This document shows positions 32,456 through 45,215 of a stretch of 64,000 nucleotides of DNA, piece after piece. Source of the DNA: Dipteris shenzhenensis. Lineage: Eukaryota; Polypodiophyta; Polypodiopsida; Gleicheniales. Every line of letters begins with the position of its first letter. Within the stretch, counting starts at the first letter, position 1. A program made the translations under genes and the position numbers. The notes beneath the pieces were generated by a model. It saw only the letters and a program-made list of their open reading frames with translations. It searched no databases and had not been told where the DNA came from. Where the stretch lies: the NCBI GenBank assembly GCA_047967505.1, contig CM106538.1. One strand, written 5' to 3'.

Positions 32456-33190
32456 GTTGGATTTTAGGTAGTCACCTCCCCATCTATGAGCCCCCAAATA
32501 AGGAGTGCATGGGGGAGGTGTACCAAGTTAGATTAGATGTCACATTGGCAAGTCTAACAGAAAAGACAGGGCTACCACATGAGCAGCACATGGGTTGCCT
32601 TGTGCACAACACCTAGACAATGTACCTAGCTGGTTGTGGAGCTTCTGGAGAATAGATTTAATATGGATCGGAGGCGGGGCCCTCAGAGGATGTACGGAGC
32701 ATTTGGCATAGTTGTGCAGGCATGGAAAGGTATTGGAACAGAGGTGTTTGGAACACAGGCAGTTTGTGCAAGTTATAGTTGTCTAGAGAGGGCTGCAAAA
32801 GATTGTACGGAGCTGTACAAGAGGCAACAAGGCTAGAGCAGGTCCAAACACAAAGATAGGAGACCAAGAGTAGATCTGCAGCTATCAAGCGTGGAGGTTG
32901 GGCCAAGCAAATGCTTGGAAAGAGCCCAGAATAGACCAAGACAAGCATGGGCCAGTGGCATGCTACCATGTGGCCAAGTGGGGTTGTAAATGGCTGCTGA
33001 TCAGATCGGGTTTTACAAACCTAGGGATCGACTATTAGGGCTGATCTAGTCAAGTACTTTAGGGCTCCTTTGGGGCCTATGAAAGGGAGCCCATCGAGGG
33101 CTAATTCTATCCATTCATTGAGTGAGTTGTGTTAGCAATCTAGTGTGCTTCGAGGTACCATTTAGGAGGCTATTGGTGCAATAAGGGAAG
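32456..33190 (+). repeat. Candidate LTR (solo or truncated element)
   Basis: The purine run AGAGGGGA (32448-32455) is followed by TGTTGGATTTTAGGTAG, a typical polypurine tract plus LTR start. Near 33070-33095, GGCCTATGAAAGGGAGCCC resembles a mutated LTR TATA/start region (GCCTATAAAAGGG...). No partner copy is in the window and the right border is unclear. Confidence 0.35.
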
Positions 33191-33349
33191 TGGCTAATTG
33201 TAGGAAAAAAATATTTTCTCATGAGACACTCCATATACTCTACAACTTAGCATTTGTATACCCTCTTAGGAAGGATATAACGTGTGTATAATTGCACCAC
33301 ATTATCTGACCAGGCCTAAATATAACTTACCACTAGATCAAGTGATCCG

Positions 33350-36155
33350 CTTGTGCTAGCGCGGATGTCTTTGATAGCAATACATATGCTTCAGCATTCA
33401 TTGGATCTAACTCAAAAACAACATTTGTAGCATGCACAGCTCACTCCACATCATTATGAATTCTGCATGATGAAAGCAAGCTTAACCATGCTGAAGAAAC
33501 ATTCTCAAATGACATGTTGTTGATAAGGTCCTCTACCTCTTCCAATAGTCCTTGGCACCCAAGAAGGTCAATTATGCACAAATAATGCTCCACAAAGGGA
33601 GCTATGCCATAGTTTCTCTTCACTGAGGCAAAGCATTGTCTCCCATCAATGACCAGACCTGTGTGACTACACGCAGTCAGAATGCAGATGAAGGTGATCT
33701 TATCTGGTGTAAAGTCTTCAGCCTACATTTGGCCAAATAGTTCTAGGGCTTCCTTGCCACGCCCATTTTGGGCATGTACTGAGATCATGGCATCCTAGGA
33801 GAATGCATTCCGTAGTGGCATCTCTGCAAACACAGCCTTTGCATTATCCAGGCTCCCGCAATTTCCATACATATTAATTAGGGCTGTCCCCACAACAACA
33901 TCTGTCTCCCATCCATTGCCAACAATTGTAACATGGATCTGTTGACCCTCTTCTAAGGCTACCACGCTTGCACATGCATCAAAAATGCAGATGAAGGTGA
34001 TCTTATTTAGTTGAATATCTGCAGCCTACATTTGACCAAAGATTTCTATTGCCTCATCTCCACAACCCTTCTGGGCACACACTGCAATCATAATGTTCCA
34101 AGAGACCACATCCCACTGTAGCATCTCTATAAAAATAGACCTTGCATCGTCCAAACTCCTACACTTGCCATACATATTAACAAGGGCTATCCTAACAACA
34201 ACATCTGACTCCCATTCACGTCTAATACTCGTCCAATAATAGAAGCATTGAGATTTTGTCCATCTTTTAGGGCTGCTAGACTGGCACACACATCCAAACA
34301 CAATTAATGAAGGTGATCTTGTCTGGGTCAAAGCCTTCAGTCTACATATGACTAAATAGCAGTGGGGCTTGCTTGCCATGCCCATTCTGAGAACATGCTA
34401 CAATTATAGCATTCCAGGTGGTAACATTCCACAGTGGCATCTTTGCAAACATGGCTCTTGACCTTTCTAGGCTTCCACACTTGCTGTACATATTGACAAG
34501 GGCATTGCCCACAGCGGTGTCCAACTGCCATCCATAGTCAACAATGGTAGCATGGATCTCTCGACCCTTTACTAGGGCTGGCACATTGGCACATGCATCT
34601 AGAGTGCAGATCAAGGTGATTTTGTTTGGCTTGAAGGCTTCAAACTACATTTGATAAAATAGTTGTATGGCATCCTCACCATGCCCATTCTGCAAACATG
34701 CTCCAATCATGGCATTCCAGGAGACCACATTCCATAATGGCATCACTGCAAATATAGCTCTGGAATCATCCAGGCTCCCACACTTGCCATACATTTCAAC
34801 AAGGGCCATCCCCACAACAACGTTTGATTCCCAACCATTACCCACAATAGTTGCATGTATCCCTTTATGCTCTCTAAGGTTGCCACACTCACACGCATCC
34901 AAAATGCAAAAGAAGGTGATCTTATTTGGCTTCACACCATCAGTCTGCATTTTGCCAAACAGTTGTAAGGACTTCCTGCCATGCTCACTTTGGGCACATG
35001 CTACAATCATGGCATTCTAGAAGACCACATCCCATGGCAACATCTCTACAAAAACAACCCTGGAATCATCCAGGCTCCCACACTTGCCATACATATTGAT
35101 GAGGGCAGTTCGCATAAAAACATCCAACTCCAATCCATTGAACAGCAGCCACATGGATTTCTAGACCCTTTTCTAGGGTTGCCACACTAGCACATGCATC
35201 CAAAATGCTAATGAAGGTGATCCTATTAGGTTTGATGCCTTCAGCCTCCATTTGACCAAACAGTTGAAGGGCTTCCTTGCCATGCTCATTTTGGGCACAT
35301 GCTGCAATCATGGCACTCCATGAGACCACATTCCGCTATGGCATCCGTGCAAACACAGCCATTGAATCATCTAGGCTCACACACTTGCCATACATATTGA
35401 CAAGGGCATTCGTCACAACAACGTCTGGTTCCCCTACATACCCAACGATAATAGCATGGATTTCTTGACCCTCTTCTAGGGCTGCCATACTCACACATGC
35501 ATCCAACACGCAGATGAAGGTGATCTTGTCTGGCTCGAAGTCTTCAACCTGTATTAGATAGAAAAGTTCTAAAGCATCCTTGCCATGCCCATTTTGGACA
35601 CATGTGGAGATCATGATAGTCTAAGAGTACAAATTTCGAAAGACTTTTGTCAAACACAGCATGAGCAGACTCTAGGCTCCCACATTTACTGTACATTTGA
35701 ATGAGAAGGTTACTCAAAAATATGTTATCCTCATATTCACAACTGCTTATGTGTTCATGCACATGTCCACCTTTAGAGAGGGCCTTTGCACTCATGCAAT
35801 GCCTTAAAAGTGATGCGTAAGTAGCAGCATCTGTCTCTGGACCAAGTTGTGCGATCTCCTCATTCAAGCTTCTAGGAGGGTGCCCATCTAAAATGGGGCC
35901 TTGTGGGTTTCTGGCAACGATCCCAGCACGTTGTGGATGGGCTTATCCATAGCTCGAGGACTAGGCATAGTAGAGCTTGTAGGCATACAACATACTAACC
36001 TGTGCCCTTGGTTTCTCTCCAAGGAAGACGGCACAATCACAAAATGAGGGATGTTCAATGCCCATGAAGAAGGAGGAGAAATGCAAAATAGGAATAAAGC
36101 CATATGTTTTGGCCTTCCCACTTATATTTGGATTAGAACTTGGTTTCTTCTCCAT
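33350..36155 (-). pseudogene. PLS-type pentatricopeptide repeat (PPR) gene, broken
   Basis: Intronless PPR relic of about 930 codons. The start at 36155 (MEKKPSSNP...) is in phase with the first repeats (35867 frame), with two stops between, so an organelle-targeting leader is likely. Repeats recur as NALVNMYGKCGSLDD, VVSWNAMI.AC.QNGHGK.A..LF.QM, and .G..P.KITFI.ILDAC...AAL..G.EIHA. This is the PLS triplet of plant RNA-processing factors of mitochondria and chloroplasts. Surviving frames: 35544-35867, 35336-35614, 35066-35329, 34645-35010, 34342-34614, 34026-34385 and 33441-33623. The last has an E-motif (VEHYLCIIDLLG, WLSLLSSCRIHNDVE), and FELDPMNAEAYVLLS follows to about 33365. No DYW domain follows. 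At least six of its stops are TAG where the repeat consensus has Gln (QMQ) or Trp (VSWNAM). Confidence 0.85.
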
Positions 36156-37078
36156 CAGGCGATGACAATGGTGATGATGAAGATGGGATCACACCTCGAA
36201 ATGACAAAGAATTAAATGCATCACTAGAGCAGTTACAAGGAAGAACAAGGAATTTAGACATTGGAAGAATTACGTTGGAAGTTGGAAGAATTTCTTGTCA
36301 ATAATACATCATTTCATGAAATGACAAATGGCTTCATGAGAGGCCAGATTTCCCTTTTATGTCACAATGCTACCTTCCTAAAAATCCCTTCCTTAGAGTA
36401 CTTTAAGAAAAAGAATTGATTAAGTCCACACAAATTCTAGAGCTCCTTTCTTCTTTCAGTTATTGGTTCTCAACAAACGTATCTTTGTACATCCAATAAA
36501 GATGGACTTTCATCTTTAGCTACATTTTGTGCTTGTCTCGTTATAGATGGATGAACATTTCCCATCAAGTAATGTTAGTAATGCTCATAATAGTTACTAT
36601 GACTAATACATTTCGAACCCTCATGCGTGTGTGCACACTTGTAATAACAGTCGCATTTCCTCATACTTGAATTCGCCTGACTAGCCATCTACAATAAATA
36701 GTTAACAAGCCTATGTCAACTTTTATCTTGAAGATGCTACTCTCTCTCTCTCTCTCTCTTTCTCTCATGCTCAATGGATATATGATCAATGACAAAAAAG
36801 AACCATGTTATTTCCTACAATGGATATATAAGCAATGACATAAAAGAACCATTATATTCAATGTTCAATGTTCAATGGATATATACAAGTGACAATATAG
36901 AGAAACCACAAATTGCTAAGTGTATCAATTAGATCATAAATAAATTCTTAGCAAAACATATTCAACTCCATCTCTACCATGGGTCTCATGGTAACAAGCT
37001 CTCCATTACAACCAAGTCAAATTCCTCTATAAAACACAATTACATGCTCATCATGTTTGACTTTTAGAACTCACATTG
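36156..37078. other. No supported gene; microsatellite and minisatellite
   Basis: It contains a CT-rich run at 36741-36766 and about three copies of an AATGGATATAT...CAATGACA...AAAGAACCAT unit at 36773-36895. It may include upstream regulatory sequence of the PPR gene. Confidence 0.45.
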
Positions 37079-37480
37079 AGCTCAAACATCAAGTGATAGG
37101 GATTTTGCGCACAACCCACTTAGCACACAAGCATGGCAAGTAGCAAGCTAGAGCAAGGTCACTTGCTTGATGAAAGCTTTGGAAGCTAGAAAGGGAATCA
37201 TGCAAACTTTTTGCTAAGGAAAATGCTTGCCTCTAATACAATCATTTGTAACTTGTTTTGGGACCATGGACACTACATAGCTCAAAACATCAAGTAAGAG
37301 GGATGTTGAACACAACCCACTTAGCACACAACCATGGCAAGTTGCAAGCTAGAGCAAGGTCACTTGCTTGATGGAAGCTTTGGAAGCTAGAGGAAGGGGA
37401 ATCATGCAACCTTTTAGCCAAGGAAGATGCTTGCCTCTAATAGAATCATTTTTAACTTGTTTGGGACCATGGACACTCAA
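37079..37480 (+). repeat. Tandem duplication, about 198 bp unit
   Basis: 37079-37276 and 37277-37480 align throughout (shared CACAACCCACTTAGCACACAA, GAGCAAGGTCACTTGCTTGA, TGCTTGCCTCTAAT, GGGACCATGGACACT), close to 90% identical. Copia1 begins 20 bp beyond its end. Confidence 0.85.
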
Positions 37481-37499
37481 TTATGTCACGTGATTTGTA

Positions 37500-37843
37500 T
37501 GTGAAGATAGTGGGAGAGAAGGAAGGAGTCTCACTTGCGCCTTTCTCTCATACATAATGGGGGAATACACACAAAGGTGGAGGCTGAAAACAATTTTCCT
37601 CTTCTTAGTTGTGAAAGCCAAAGGAACTCTAGTACAAAGAAATAGAAGAACCCTATATGTGGGTCTCAAACCAAACTCAACTAACTTAGGTGGCATACTA
37701 ACTGAGCCACGAACTAGAGTACATAAGGATAGCTATCATCCAACTATTATTCATGGGCGGTGTACCAACCAGCTAACAAGTCAGTGACATAAATGCTCAA
37801 CGGTCACCCTAGCATATCACGAGTGGAGCTCGATATTTTAACA
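37500..37843 (-). repeat. Copia1 3' LTR
   Basis: In element sense it starts TGTTAAAATATCGAGC and ends ATCTTCACA, preceded by the polypurine tract GAGCTCGAGGGGGAG at 37844-37858. It differs from the 5' LTR by several substitutions and small indels. Confidence 0.93.
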
Positions 37844-39774
37844 CTCCCCCTCGAGCTCAATCCCAATTCCTGCACACCAAGCAGGTCTCTGAACTTGCGC
37901 AGCTTCTCTGTGCCCAATGCCTTCGTGAATATGTTAGCTACCTGATCCTCTGTGCTGACATAAACTAGATCAATAAGACCTAGTAAAACCTTCTCCTGCA
38001 CATAGTGATAATGCACCTCAATGTGCTTTGTTCTAGCATGATAGACTGGGTTATTTGCCAAGTGTATACTGCTCATGTTGTCACAATAAATGACAACTGG
38101 CCCATCTATAGACTGATGCATATCATAAAGTAGCTTATGCAACCAAGCTACCTAACATGCAGCCATTGCTGCACCCCTGTACTTAGCCTTTGTGCTTGAC
38201 AAGGCAACTGTAGGCTGTTTCTTGCTGCTCCAAGTGACTGCAACACTCCCAAAAGAGAACACATATCCAATGGTAGATCGTCTATCTGAAATACTACCAG
38301 CCCAATCAGCATCAGTGTATCCATGCAACTGTATTTGAACCCTAGCCTCATAAAATAGTCCATACTGCAATGTGGACTTCACATACCTGAGTATGCATCT
38401 AGCCGCATCCAAATGCAGTTTCCTTAGGGCCTACATAAACTGACTTACCAATCCAATAGCATAGCTCAAATCTAGCCTGGTAATAGTCATATAAATCAAA
38501 CTTCCTACTATGCATCTGTACATAGGAGGGTCTTCCACAAGCTCACCTGCATCTGCGCTCAGCTTCACATTCTGCTTCAAAGGAACTGAAATAGGCTTAC
38601 AACCTGTCATCCCATATTTGGATGGCATGTCCAATCTATATTGCCTCTGTAAGAGTCATATCCCACTTGGTGATCTAATCACCTCAATGCCCAAGAAATA
38701 ATGTAGCTCTCCCAAATCCTTCATCTCAAACTTCTACTTCAATAGCATTTTCACATGAAGGATATCTTCATCACTATCACCTGTGATGATCAAATCATCA
38801 ACATAAATGACAAGCAGCATAATAACTTTCTCAGTTTTTCTCACATAAAGTGAGAAATCTGCCTTGGAAATCTGAAAGCCAATAGTGACAAAATATTGTC
38901 CTATCTTGTCAGACCATGCTCTAGGTGCTTGCTTCAAGCCATACAAGGCTTTCTTCAACCTACAAACAAACTCAGGATGAACAGCATGAACATAACTTGG
39001 TGGTTGCTCCATAAAGACCTCTTCTTGTAAATCACCATTCAAGAAGGCATTCCTTACATCCATCTGATGTAAAGACCATTTCTTTGATGTAGCCATAGCA
39101 ATGATTGCTCTTACGGTTGCCATCCTTGCAACTAGACTGAATGTTTCTTCATAATTGATGCCATATGTCTATGCATACCCCTTGACAACTAATCTTGCCT
39201 TGTATCTGTTCACAGAACCATCTACATTGTGCTTCACCTTATAAACCCACTTACAGCCAATTGCATTCTTGTCTTTAGGAAAAGGCACCAATTCCCATGT
39301 AGCATTTGCTTCCAAGGCATCCATTTCTTCATCCATGGCTTTCTCCCATTTTTCTTTTCCCATGGCTTGCTCAAAAGAAGTGGGTTTTGGTTCCTATATC
39401 ACTTTGACCATATAGGCATAGTTAATGGCTATAAATCCATCATATTTTAGCCTATCCATAGGATACCTAGCTCTAGTAGACCTGCACAAAATAGGCTCAC
39501 TTCTAGGTGCTCTCAAAACATCCCTGGTCTTCCTTACTCCAGGTGTAACAACAGAAGGAATACCCAACTCATCATCAATGCTCTACTGTTCTGAGCCACT
39601 GGATTCACCATCCACATAAGAGTGACCTGCATTCACATCAAACATGGGCTGATCTACCTTCTCTTTTCCTTTGTGTGATACCTGCATACCACTATCTGCA
39701 TTGCTTTGAGAAGATTCTCCTGATCTCAATCTGCCTGTCCATGGTGAAGTATGTGAACCACTGCTAGAGGACAC
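37844..39774 (-). pseudogene. Copia1 reverse transcriptase and RNase H, decayed
   Basis: RT motifs include [11 protein letters not shown] (39270), MDVRNAFLNGDLQEEVFMEQPP and the palm box YVDDLIITGD (38800). The connection GTREIWL.QRQYGLDMPSKYG, RNase H TDADWAGS, LSSTKAKY and YCDNMSSIHLANNPVYHARTKHIEVHYH follow, ending in VQELGLSSRGSVKIS at the LTR. Stops in GYA(stop)TYG, LK(stop)K and QFM(stop)A replace Gln. One GAG codon has become TAG by transversion (AAC.VAW). Confidence 0.85.
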
Positions 39775-39804
39775 TTCAAGTCCACTAATATTTTGTGATT
39801 ACTG

Positions 39805-40877
39805 CTATGAATTCTGTGCAGCATTACCATTTTGTGCATCTACATCATCAATCACATTTATTGGTTTATACCAACTGCTCATCTCATCAAAAACATCTCT
39901 GCTCACTGTAAATTTACGAGTAGAAGGGTTATACAATCTATACCATTTCTGCTGCAGAGAATAACCAATAAAGACACACTTCTCAGCTTTTGGATCCAAC
40001 TTGGACCTCAACTCATCTAGCACATGAACATAGGCAATGCAACCAAAAATTTTCAAATGAGAAATATCTGATTTCCTACCGGTATACATCTCCTCTGGCA
40101 TCATGCCATGTATTGCTGTAGTGGGAGTCGTGTTCATTATATAAGCTGCTATAGCAACTGCTTCAGCCCAATAATAATCTGGTAGGTCTTTTTCATTCAG
40201 CATGGCCCAAGATACCTCTCCAATATGCCTGTTTTTCCTTTCTGCAAGTCCATTTTGTTGTGGGGTATGACTGCATGAATATTGCTGCTTTATGCCATGC
40301 TCCTACAGGAACCTTGCAAACTCATTGGAGAGGTACTCTCCCCCTCCATCTGACCTTAGGAATTTTATTTGTAGGCCTGTTTCTTTTTCAACCATAGCTT
40401 TAAAAGCTTTGAAATGCCCAAACACTTCACTTTTCTTTTTCATAAAATACACCCAAACTTTTCTGCTATAGTCATCAATAAAAGTGACAAAATAATGACA
40501 GCCTCCAATAGATGCAGCTTTAGTAGTCCATACATCATAGTGGATTAATTCCAATGGCTTCTTACTCTCTTGAACATGTCTAGGAAATGGTTTCCTTGCC
40601 TGTTTTCCAAATTGACAGGCTTGACATACCTTATGCATTTTTGCAACCTTGAATTTAGGTAATCTTGCAACAATGCTTTGGGCCTGCATTGAGTTAAGTC
40701 ACTGTACATTAGCATGACCAATGCGTTTATTCCAGACTCATTCCAGATATCAATATCTACAACTACACCGGTCCCATGTGCAAACATTGTTGCACTCAAT
40801 TCAGTCATGTCTGCATCCAATGTAAACATCCTGTCCTTCTTCTTTCCTTTTGCTATCAAGCGACCGTTATTTTTCAT
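39805..40877 (-). pseudogene. Copia1 integrase, decayed
   Basis: Frames 40303-40689, 40545-40877 and 39805-40203 carry VCQACQFGKQ (zinc-binding Cys pair), YDVWTTKAASIGG, FIDDYSRKVWVYFM, RSDGGGEY (second Asp) and the PEEMYTG.K..ISHLKIFGC region. The stretch with the catalytic Glu (PQQNGLAERKNRH-type, about 40220-40270) is split by a frame change. A TAG replaces Gln in FL(Q)EHG. Confidence 0.8.
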
Positions 40878-40899
40878 ATCCTCACCAAAGCATCCATGA

Positions 40900-42163
40900 G
40901 GATTAAATCTGACATGTAAGCCCTACTCAACCATTTGACTAATAGAAACTAGGTTCTTGGTGATATCCGAGACATGAAATACATCAGACAGCTATTTCTT
41001 TTTCCTATCCTGCATAGACAAAGGAATTTTACCAATCTGCACAATAGGATGTGCGGTATCATCACCAGTCTCCACAAATCCTGGTCTTTCCATTTTCCTT
41101 GCATCCTACATCCATTCTGTATGACCTGTCATGTGGTTTGACGCACCTGAGTCAACATACCACACATCATTACTTTCTTCTACACTTGTCATAGAATTGG
41201 TCATGTGCTGCACCATAAACAAATGCTCATTTTTATCATGACCCTATCTACTAGAGGATGTATAATTGCCTTGTTGCAATTTTCCATTCATAATGTCATT
41301 CTGCTTTTTGTAGCAGTCTTTAGCCATATTTCCCATTTTACCACAATAGTAGCATTCAACATTGCTGTTTGCATTTTGGCCTCTCTGCCATCCACCATGA
41401 CCTCTTTGGCTCCCCGTCCCTCTAGAGTTACCACATCCTCCTCCAAAGGACTGGTTTTCTTGAGTTTGCTACATATTCTGATTTCTACCATGGCCTCCAG
41501 ATCGGCCTCCTCTACCTCTTCTAGCATTTGAGTAGAAGATAGTTTTTTTTGAAGTTCCTCCTAAAGAAGATGCACCACGATTTCTCTGCTCTTCAGAAAT
41601 TAGAAGAGCAAACAACTCCTCAAAATCAGGAAATTTTTCACAGACGACAATGGATGTCCACAACTATGCATAATCCTTTCCTAGACCATTCAAGGTCACA
41701 GAAATAGATCATCATCTTCCACTGGCGACCCAATGGAAGCAAGTGCATCTACAATTTTCTTCACCTTCATGTGGTAGTCATTGATGCTCATATTTTCTCT
41801 CTACATATTGTGCAACTATTGCTTGAGCTACATTTTCTTGGCTTGCGTATTTGTGCTGTACATTTTTGCCAAAGTATCCCATGCCTCCTTTGGCATACTT
41901 GCATCCTGAATATGCACAATCATAGAATCTGAAATACTGATAGACAGCCAGTACATAACTTTTCTGGCTCTCTCATGCCATCCTTTAAATCCTTGCATTT
42001 CCTGTTGATTGGGAACATTAGGAAGAACTGGTTCATCAATTCCTGTAATGAACTCCCAATAGCCTCTTCCCATAAGGAAATTTGTTATTCTAAAATTCCA
42101 TGCTTGGAAGTTGTTCTTGTCAAGCCTGTCAATGACAATCTATGAAAGAGAATCAGATGCCAT
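40900..42163 (-). pseudogene. Copia1 gag and protease, decayed
   Basis: The ATG at 42163 begins MASDSLS, then a stop, then LDKNNFQAWNFRITNFLMG..YWEFI, the copia gag N-terminus shared with Copia4. Gag continues as WLSISISDSMIVHIQD and AWDTLAKMYSTNTQAKKM. A zinc knuckle and the protease DSGASNHM region lie at 41100-41400 in broken frames. Stops at DYA(stop), M(stop)LKQ, EWM(stop)D and VE(stop)G all replace Gln found in Copia4. Confidence 0.8.
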
Positions 42164-42693
42164 TACAGAACACTGCAAAATATTCTGCCACTGCAAAAAA
42201 CACAACTTCTGCCTCACGCGGGCAAATCTACAAAACTGACGAAAGTGGTATTTGACCACACAGTCACTTCCTAGTGATGATTTTGCATCAATAGGTAATA
42301 AGGATGATTCTATAACTCCCAATATCTCTGTGCACAGGCATACGATGCAATTTCTGCATCAACTTTTTACCGACCTATAGAGCAGTGGTCGCACAGCGAA
42401 AACAGGGCCTTTTTCTTAGTGCTTCAGAGAACTTTTGCCTCCAAAGCGGCCCCGAAATGGCCTGGAATCAGAAGAATAAAGTCACCAAAAGGCTTAGCCC
42501 TTGACCGCAACATATATTGCCCTCTGGCCACACTGTGAAGGGCATATCAATCTGAGACAATGCACTCTTGCACTTTTCGGCTGTGCTACCTGCAAAGATT
42601 TGCTCCCAAACTCGAAAAAGGAAAGCAACAGTGTCCTCTTACCATGACACCGCGAACTTGGTTTGCTTTCTTGAGCTCCTTACCACGAACCAA
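42164..42693 (-). promoter_or_regulatory. Copia1 leader, conserved with Copia4
   Basis: The untranslated leader between primer site and gag. Around 42180-42700 it is clearly alignable with 57422-57851 of Copia4, including ACTGACGAAAGTGGTATTT and ACACAGTCACTTCCTAGTGA. It probably carries packaging or dimerisation signals. Confidence 0.5.
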
Positions 42694-42705
42694 GCTCTGA
42701 TACCA
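42694..42705 (-). promoter_or_regulatory. Copia1 primer-binding site
   Basis: TGGTATCAGAGC directly abuts the 5' LTR. This is complementary to the 3' end of initiator tRNA-Met, the usual primer of plant copia elements. Confidence 0.9.
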
Positions 42706-43059
42706 TGTGAAGATGGTGGGAGAGAAGGAAGGAGTCTCACTTGCAGCTTCCTCATATACATAACGGGGGAATACACAAAGGTGGAGGCTGAAAATAATTT
42801 TCCTCTTCTTAGTTGTGAAAGCCAAAGAAACTCTAGTACAAAGAAATAGAAGAACCCTATATGTGGGTCTCAAACCAAACTCAGCTAACTAAGGTGGCAT
42901 ACTAACTAAGCCACGAACTCTATAGAGTACATAAGGATAGCTGTCATCCAGCTATTATTCATGGTCAGTGTACCAACCGCATCTACAACTAACAAGTCGG
43001 TGACATAAATGCACAACGGTCACCTTGGCATATCACAAGTGGAGCTCGATATCTCAACA
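42706..43059 (-). repeat. Copia1 5' LTR
   Basis: 354 bp, starting TGTTGAGATATCGAGC in element sense and ending ATCTTCACA. The base next to it begins the primer-binding site. Confidence 0.93.
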
Positions 43060-43064
43060 TTGTA

Positions 43065-45215
43065 TACGATAATAATGCACACAATGATGACATAGACTTG
43101 TTGATTAATTAAACAAAAAAAGTGCTATTTACTCGTTTACTACAGGTACTTCCTCAAATTACCCTCAATAACATAAGTGTTACTACTAGTAACATTACTA
43201 GTAGTAAATTTTGGCATGATTTTCCTGATAAAACTGGGAATTATACCACCTATTTAATGACTCCTCCCATAGATAAATGATCATATATCGATGGTAGTAG
43301 TCCTTTAGCTAGCAAGAATAGCTTTTTTATTGGTGGTAAAAGTACCAACATGACATTATAAGGATGCCATCTGTTCATTTTTTTGCTTTGATTTGAGAGG
43401 TGGTTGTCTCTATTTTTCCCAAGTGCAGGTTCCGAGGGTGTTGGTCACCTATAGTCGTGTCGTTTCTTGTTGTAGCATAGGTGTTTACAAGTGTAGCATA
43501 GGTCCTCAGGTTGTGTTCCAGTGAGAGGTGTAGGCTAAAGCATGGAAAGTAGATCTCATGCACACGTGGGTGAGAAAGAGGGCTTGATTTATAATGATTG
43601 ATGGAGGCTCTTGCCTCCATAGGGGTTCAAGGGTTAAGAAGGGGATTTCAGAGTTCGAAAGGGGGACAAGGTTGAGAGAGCTAACTAGGAGTTCCAGGGT
43701 TCAGAGGGGATGTCAGGGTTTAGGAGGAGTCCAAGGTTGAGGAGTGGAGAGCTAGTGTCCTTTGCAGATTCAAGGGGGAAGGGTGGAGGAGGAGGGAGGA
43801 GGAGGAGGGAGGAAGGAGGAGGAGAAGGAGGGAGGAAGGAGGAGGAAGGAGAAGGAGATGGGAGGAGAAGGAGGGAGGAGGAGGAGGGGGAGGGAGGAGA
43901 AGGAGGGAGGAGGAGGAGGAGGATTTGGGAGGAAGGAGGAGGAAGGAGGAGGAGGGAGTACAGGGTAGAGAGTGCAAGGGTCAGGGCATGCTAGAACACG
44001 ATAGTATAAGAGAGCATGGACGTAATGGAGATCAAATCGCATGAACACAATAGTGAGCTTGAACACTGAACCCCAAAGAGTGGGACCTTCATTCCATTGA
44101 GAGATATTTATACATGTTGGTCTCTACACAATCCTTAGGTACCTCCGTGGTGGGACCCCTTTTGTAGGAGACCTTTTGGACAAGAGTCCCTCCACTTTTG
44201 GGGGGAACCTTTTGGGTCTCTACACAAAGTGGAGGGACCTCAGAAAGTGTAGGATTTTAGTCTTTCTCTCTCTAGATTTGGTATTTCTCTCTCTAGATCC
44301 TGATTTTGCAAGTATAATTGGATCTTTTCTAGAGAGGATTTTGGCTATCCTCGTCCTTTCAGATTTATCATACCATCTTTTAGGCTCAAGATATTACAAG
44401 GGGAGCACACTACTCTAAACACATAATGCTCTCATCTTTGTTGTCCTAGACTACACTTTTGACCCTTGTTGCCACATGGTTAACAACTCCCCTGGACCGA
44501 TTTGATTACCCATCCTCGGGTTATGGTTGAGTCTACACAGGATATTGTGATGCGATTGTCTTCACTCAATGAGTATGGTAAAGATGGCCGTAGTGATAGA
44601 TGGAGCGAGCTTGTTGTCGATCTTTTCCTTGTAATCCATGGACACCGTAGATTGCTTGCTCAATTTTTAAGAAGCCAATGTCAACCATTTCTTTAAACAA
44701 ACACACATAACACCCTTGAAGAGATATGGCTCTTTAAAAGAGGCGACTTGTGGTTTAAGCATCTATCTATTGATTTGGATTGAAGCTGAGGTTGGGCAAA
44801 TGGTCATCAATGGTGAGTGACACCTCTAGGATGACTGCTAAGGCTTCATTGTATTTTGCAGTTTCCTTGAGTGTTTTGTCATAACTACTTTTCATAATTG
44901 ATGCATGTTTGTCCAAGGCTCTGATGAGTGTTTCCTTGCTTGTCCATTTGATTTTAGAGTTTCTATTGATTAAACAGCCAATTGCGAGGAGAATATGCAT
45001 TATTTGTATCATGATGATTGGCATCCCACTGATAGTGATGGGGTACCACATCAAATGTGGGATGTGTGCAAAAGGAAGATGGAGCCTGTATGTATTCAAG
45101 GAGGTACTTTTCATTGAGTAGCTTTGGTCTACACTAAGCAGGCTGCGGCTCCAATTTCATGCTGATGTCTGGAGTGATTTGTGCTTGGCGAATACTCATT
45201 AAAATTTTGGAGAGG
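43065..45215. other. No supported gene; long purine tract
   Basis: 43770-43965 is a (GGA)n/(GAGGAGG)n purine tract that gives meaningless Gly/Glu/Arg and Ser/Pro frames. At 44254-44300 CTTTCTCTCTCTAGAT repeats. A 115-codon minus frame at 44767-45114 has no known motif. Confidence 0.5.
43770..43965 (+). repeat. Imperfect (GGA)n purine tract
   Basis: Nearly 200 bp with almost no pyrimidine on the plus strand. Possible triplex-forming DNA. Confidence 0.9.

Larger units (their letters stand above)
37500..43059 (-). mobile_element. Copia1: complete-length Ty1/copia element, coding decayed
   Basis: It has LTRs at 37500-37843 and 42706-43059, a primer site and polypurine tract in place, and a perfect 5-bp target duplication TTGTA at 37495-37499 and 43060-43064. 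The 5560-bp interior keeps gag, protease, integrase, RT and RNase H in copia order on the minus strand, but with more than a dozen stops and several frame changes. It is related to Copia4 along its whole coding part and leader, and to Copia2 and Copia5 in its LTRs. Confidence 0.93.

Noticed and set aside
42694-42705. tRNA-like matches near LTRs (also 57852-57863 and 58588-58604)
   Set aside because: They are short primer-binding sites complementary to tRNA ends, not tRNA genes; no cloverleaf is present.
43710-44066. Gly/Glu/Arg-rich and Ser/Pro/Leu-rich frames on both strands
   Set aside because: They are direct products of the (GGA)n purine tract, not proteins.
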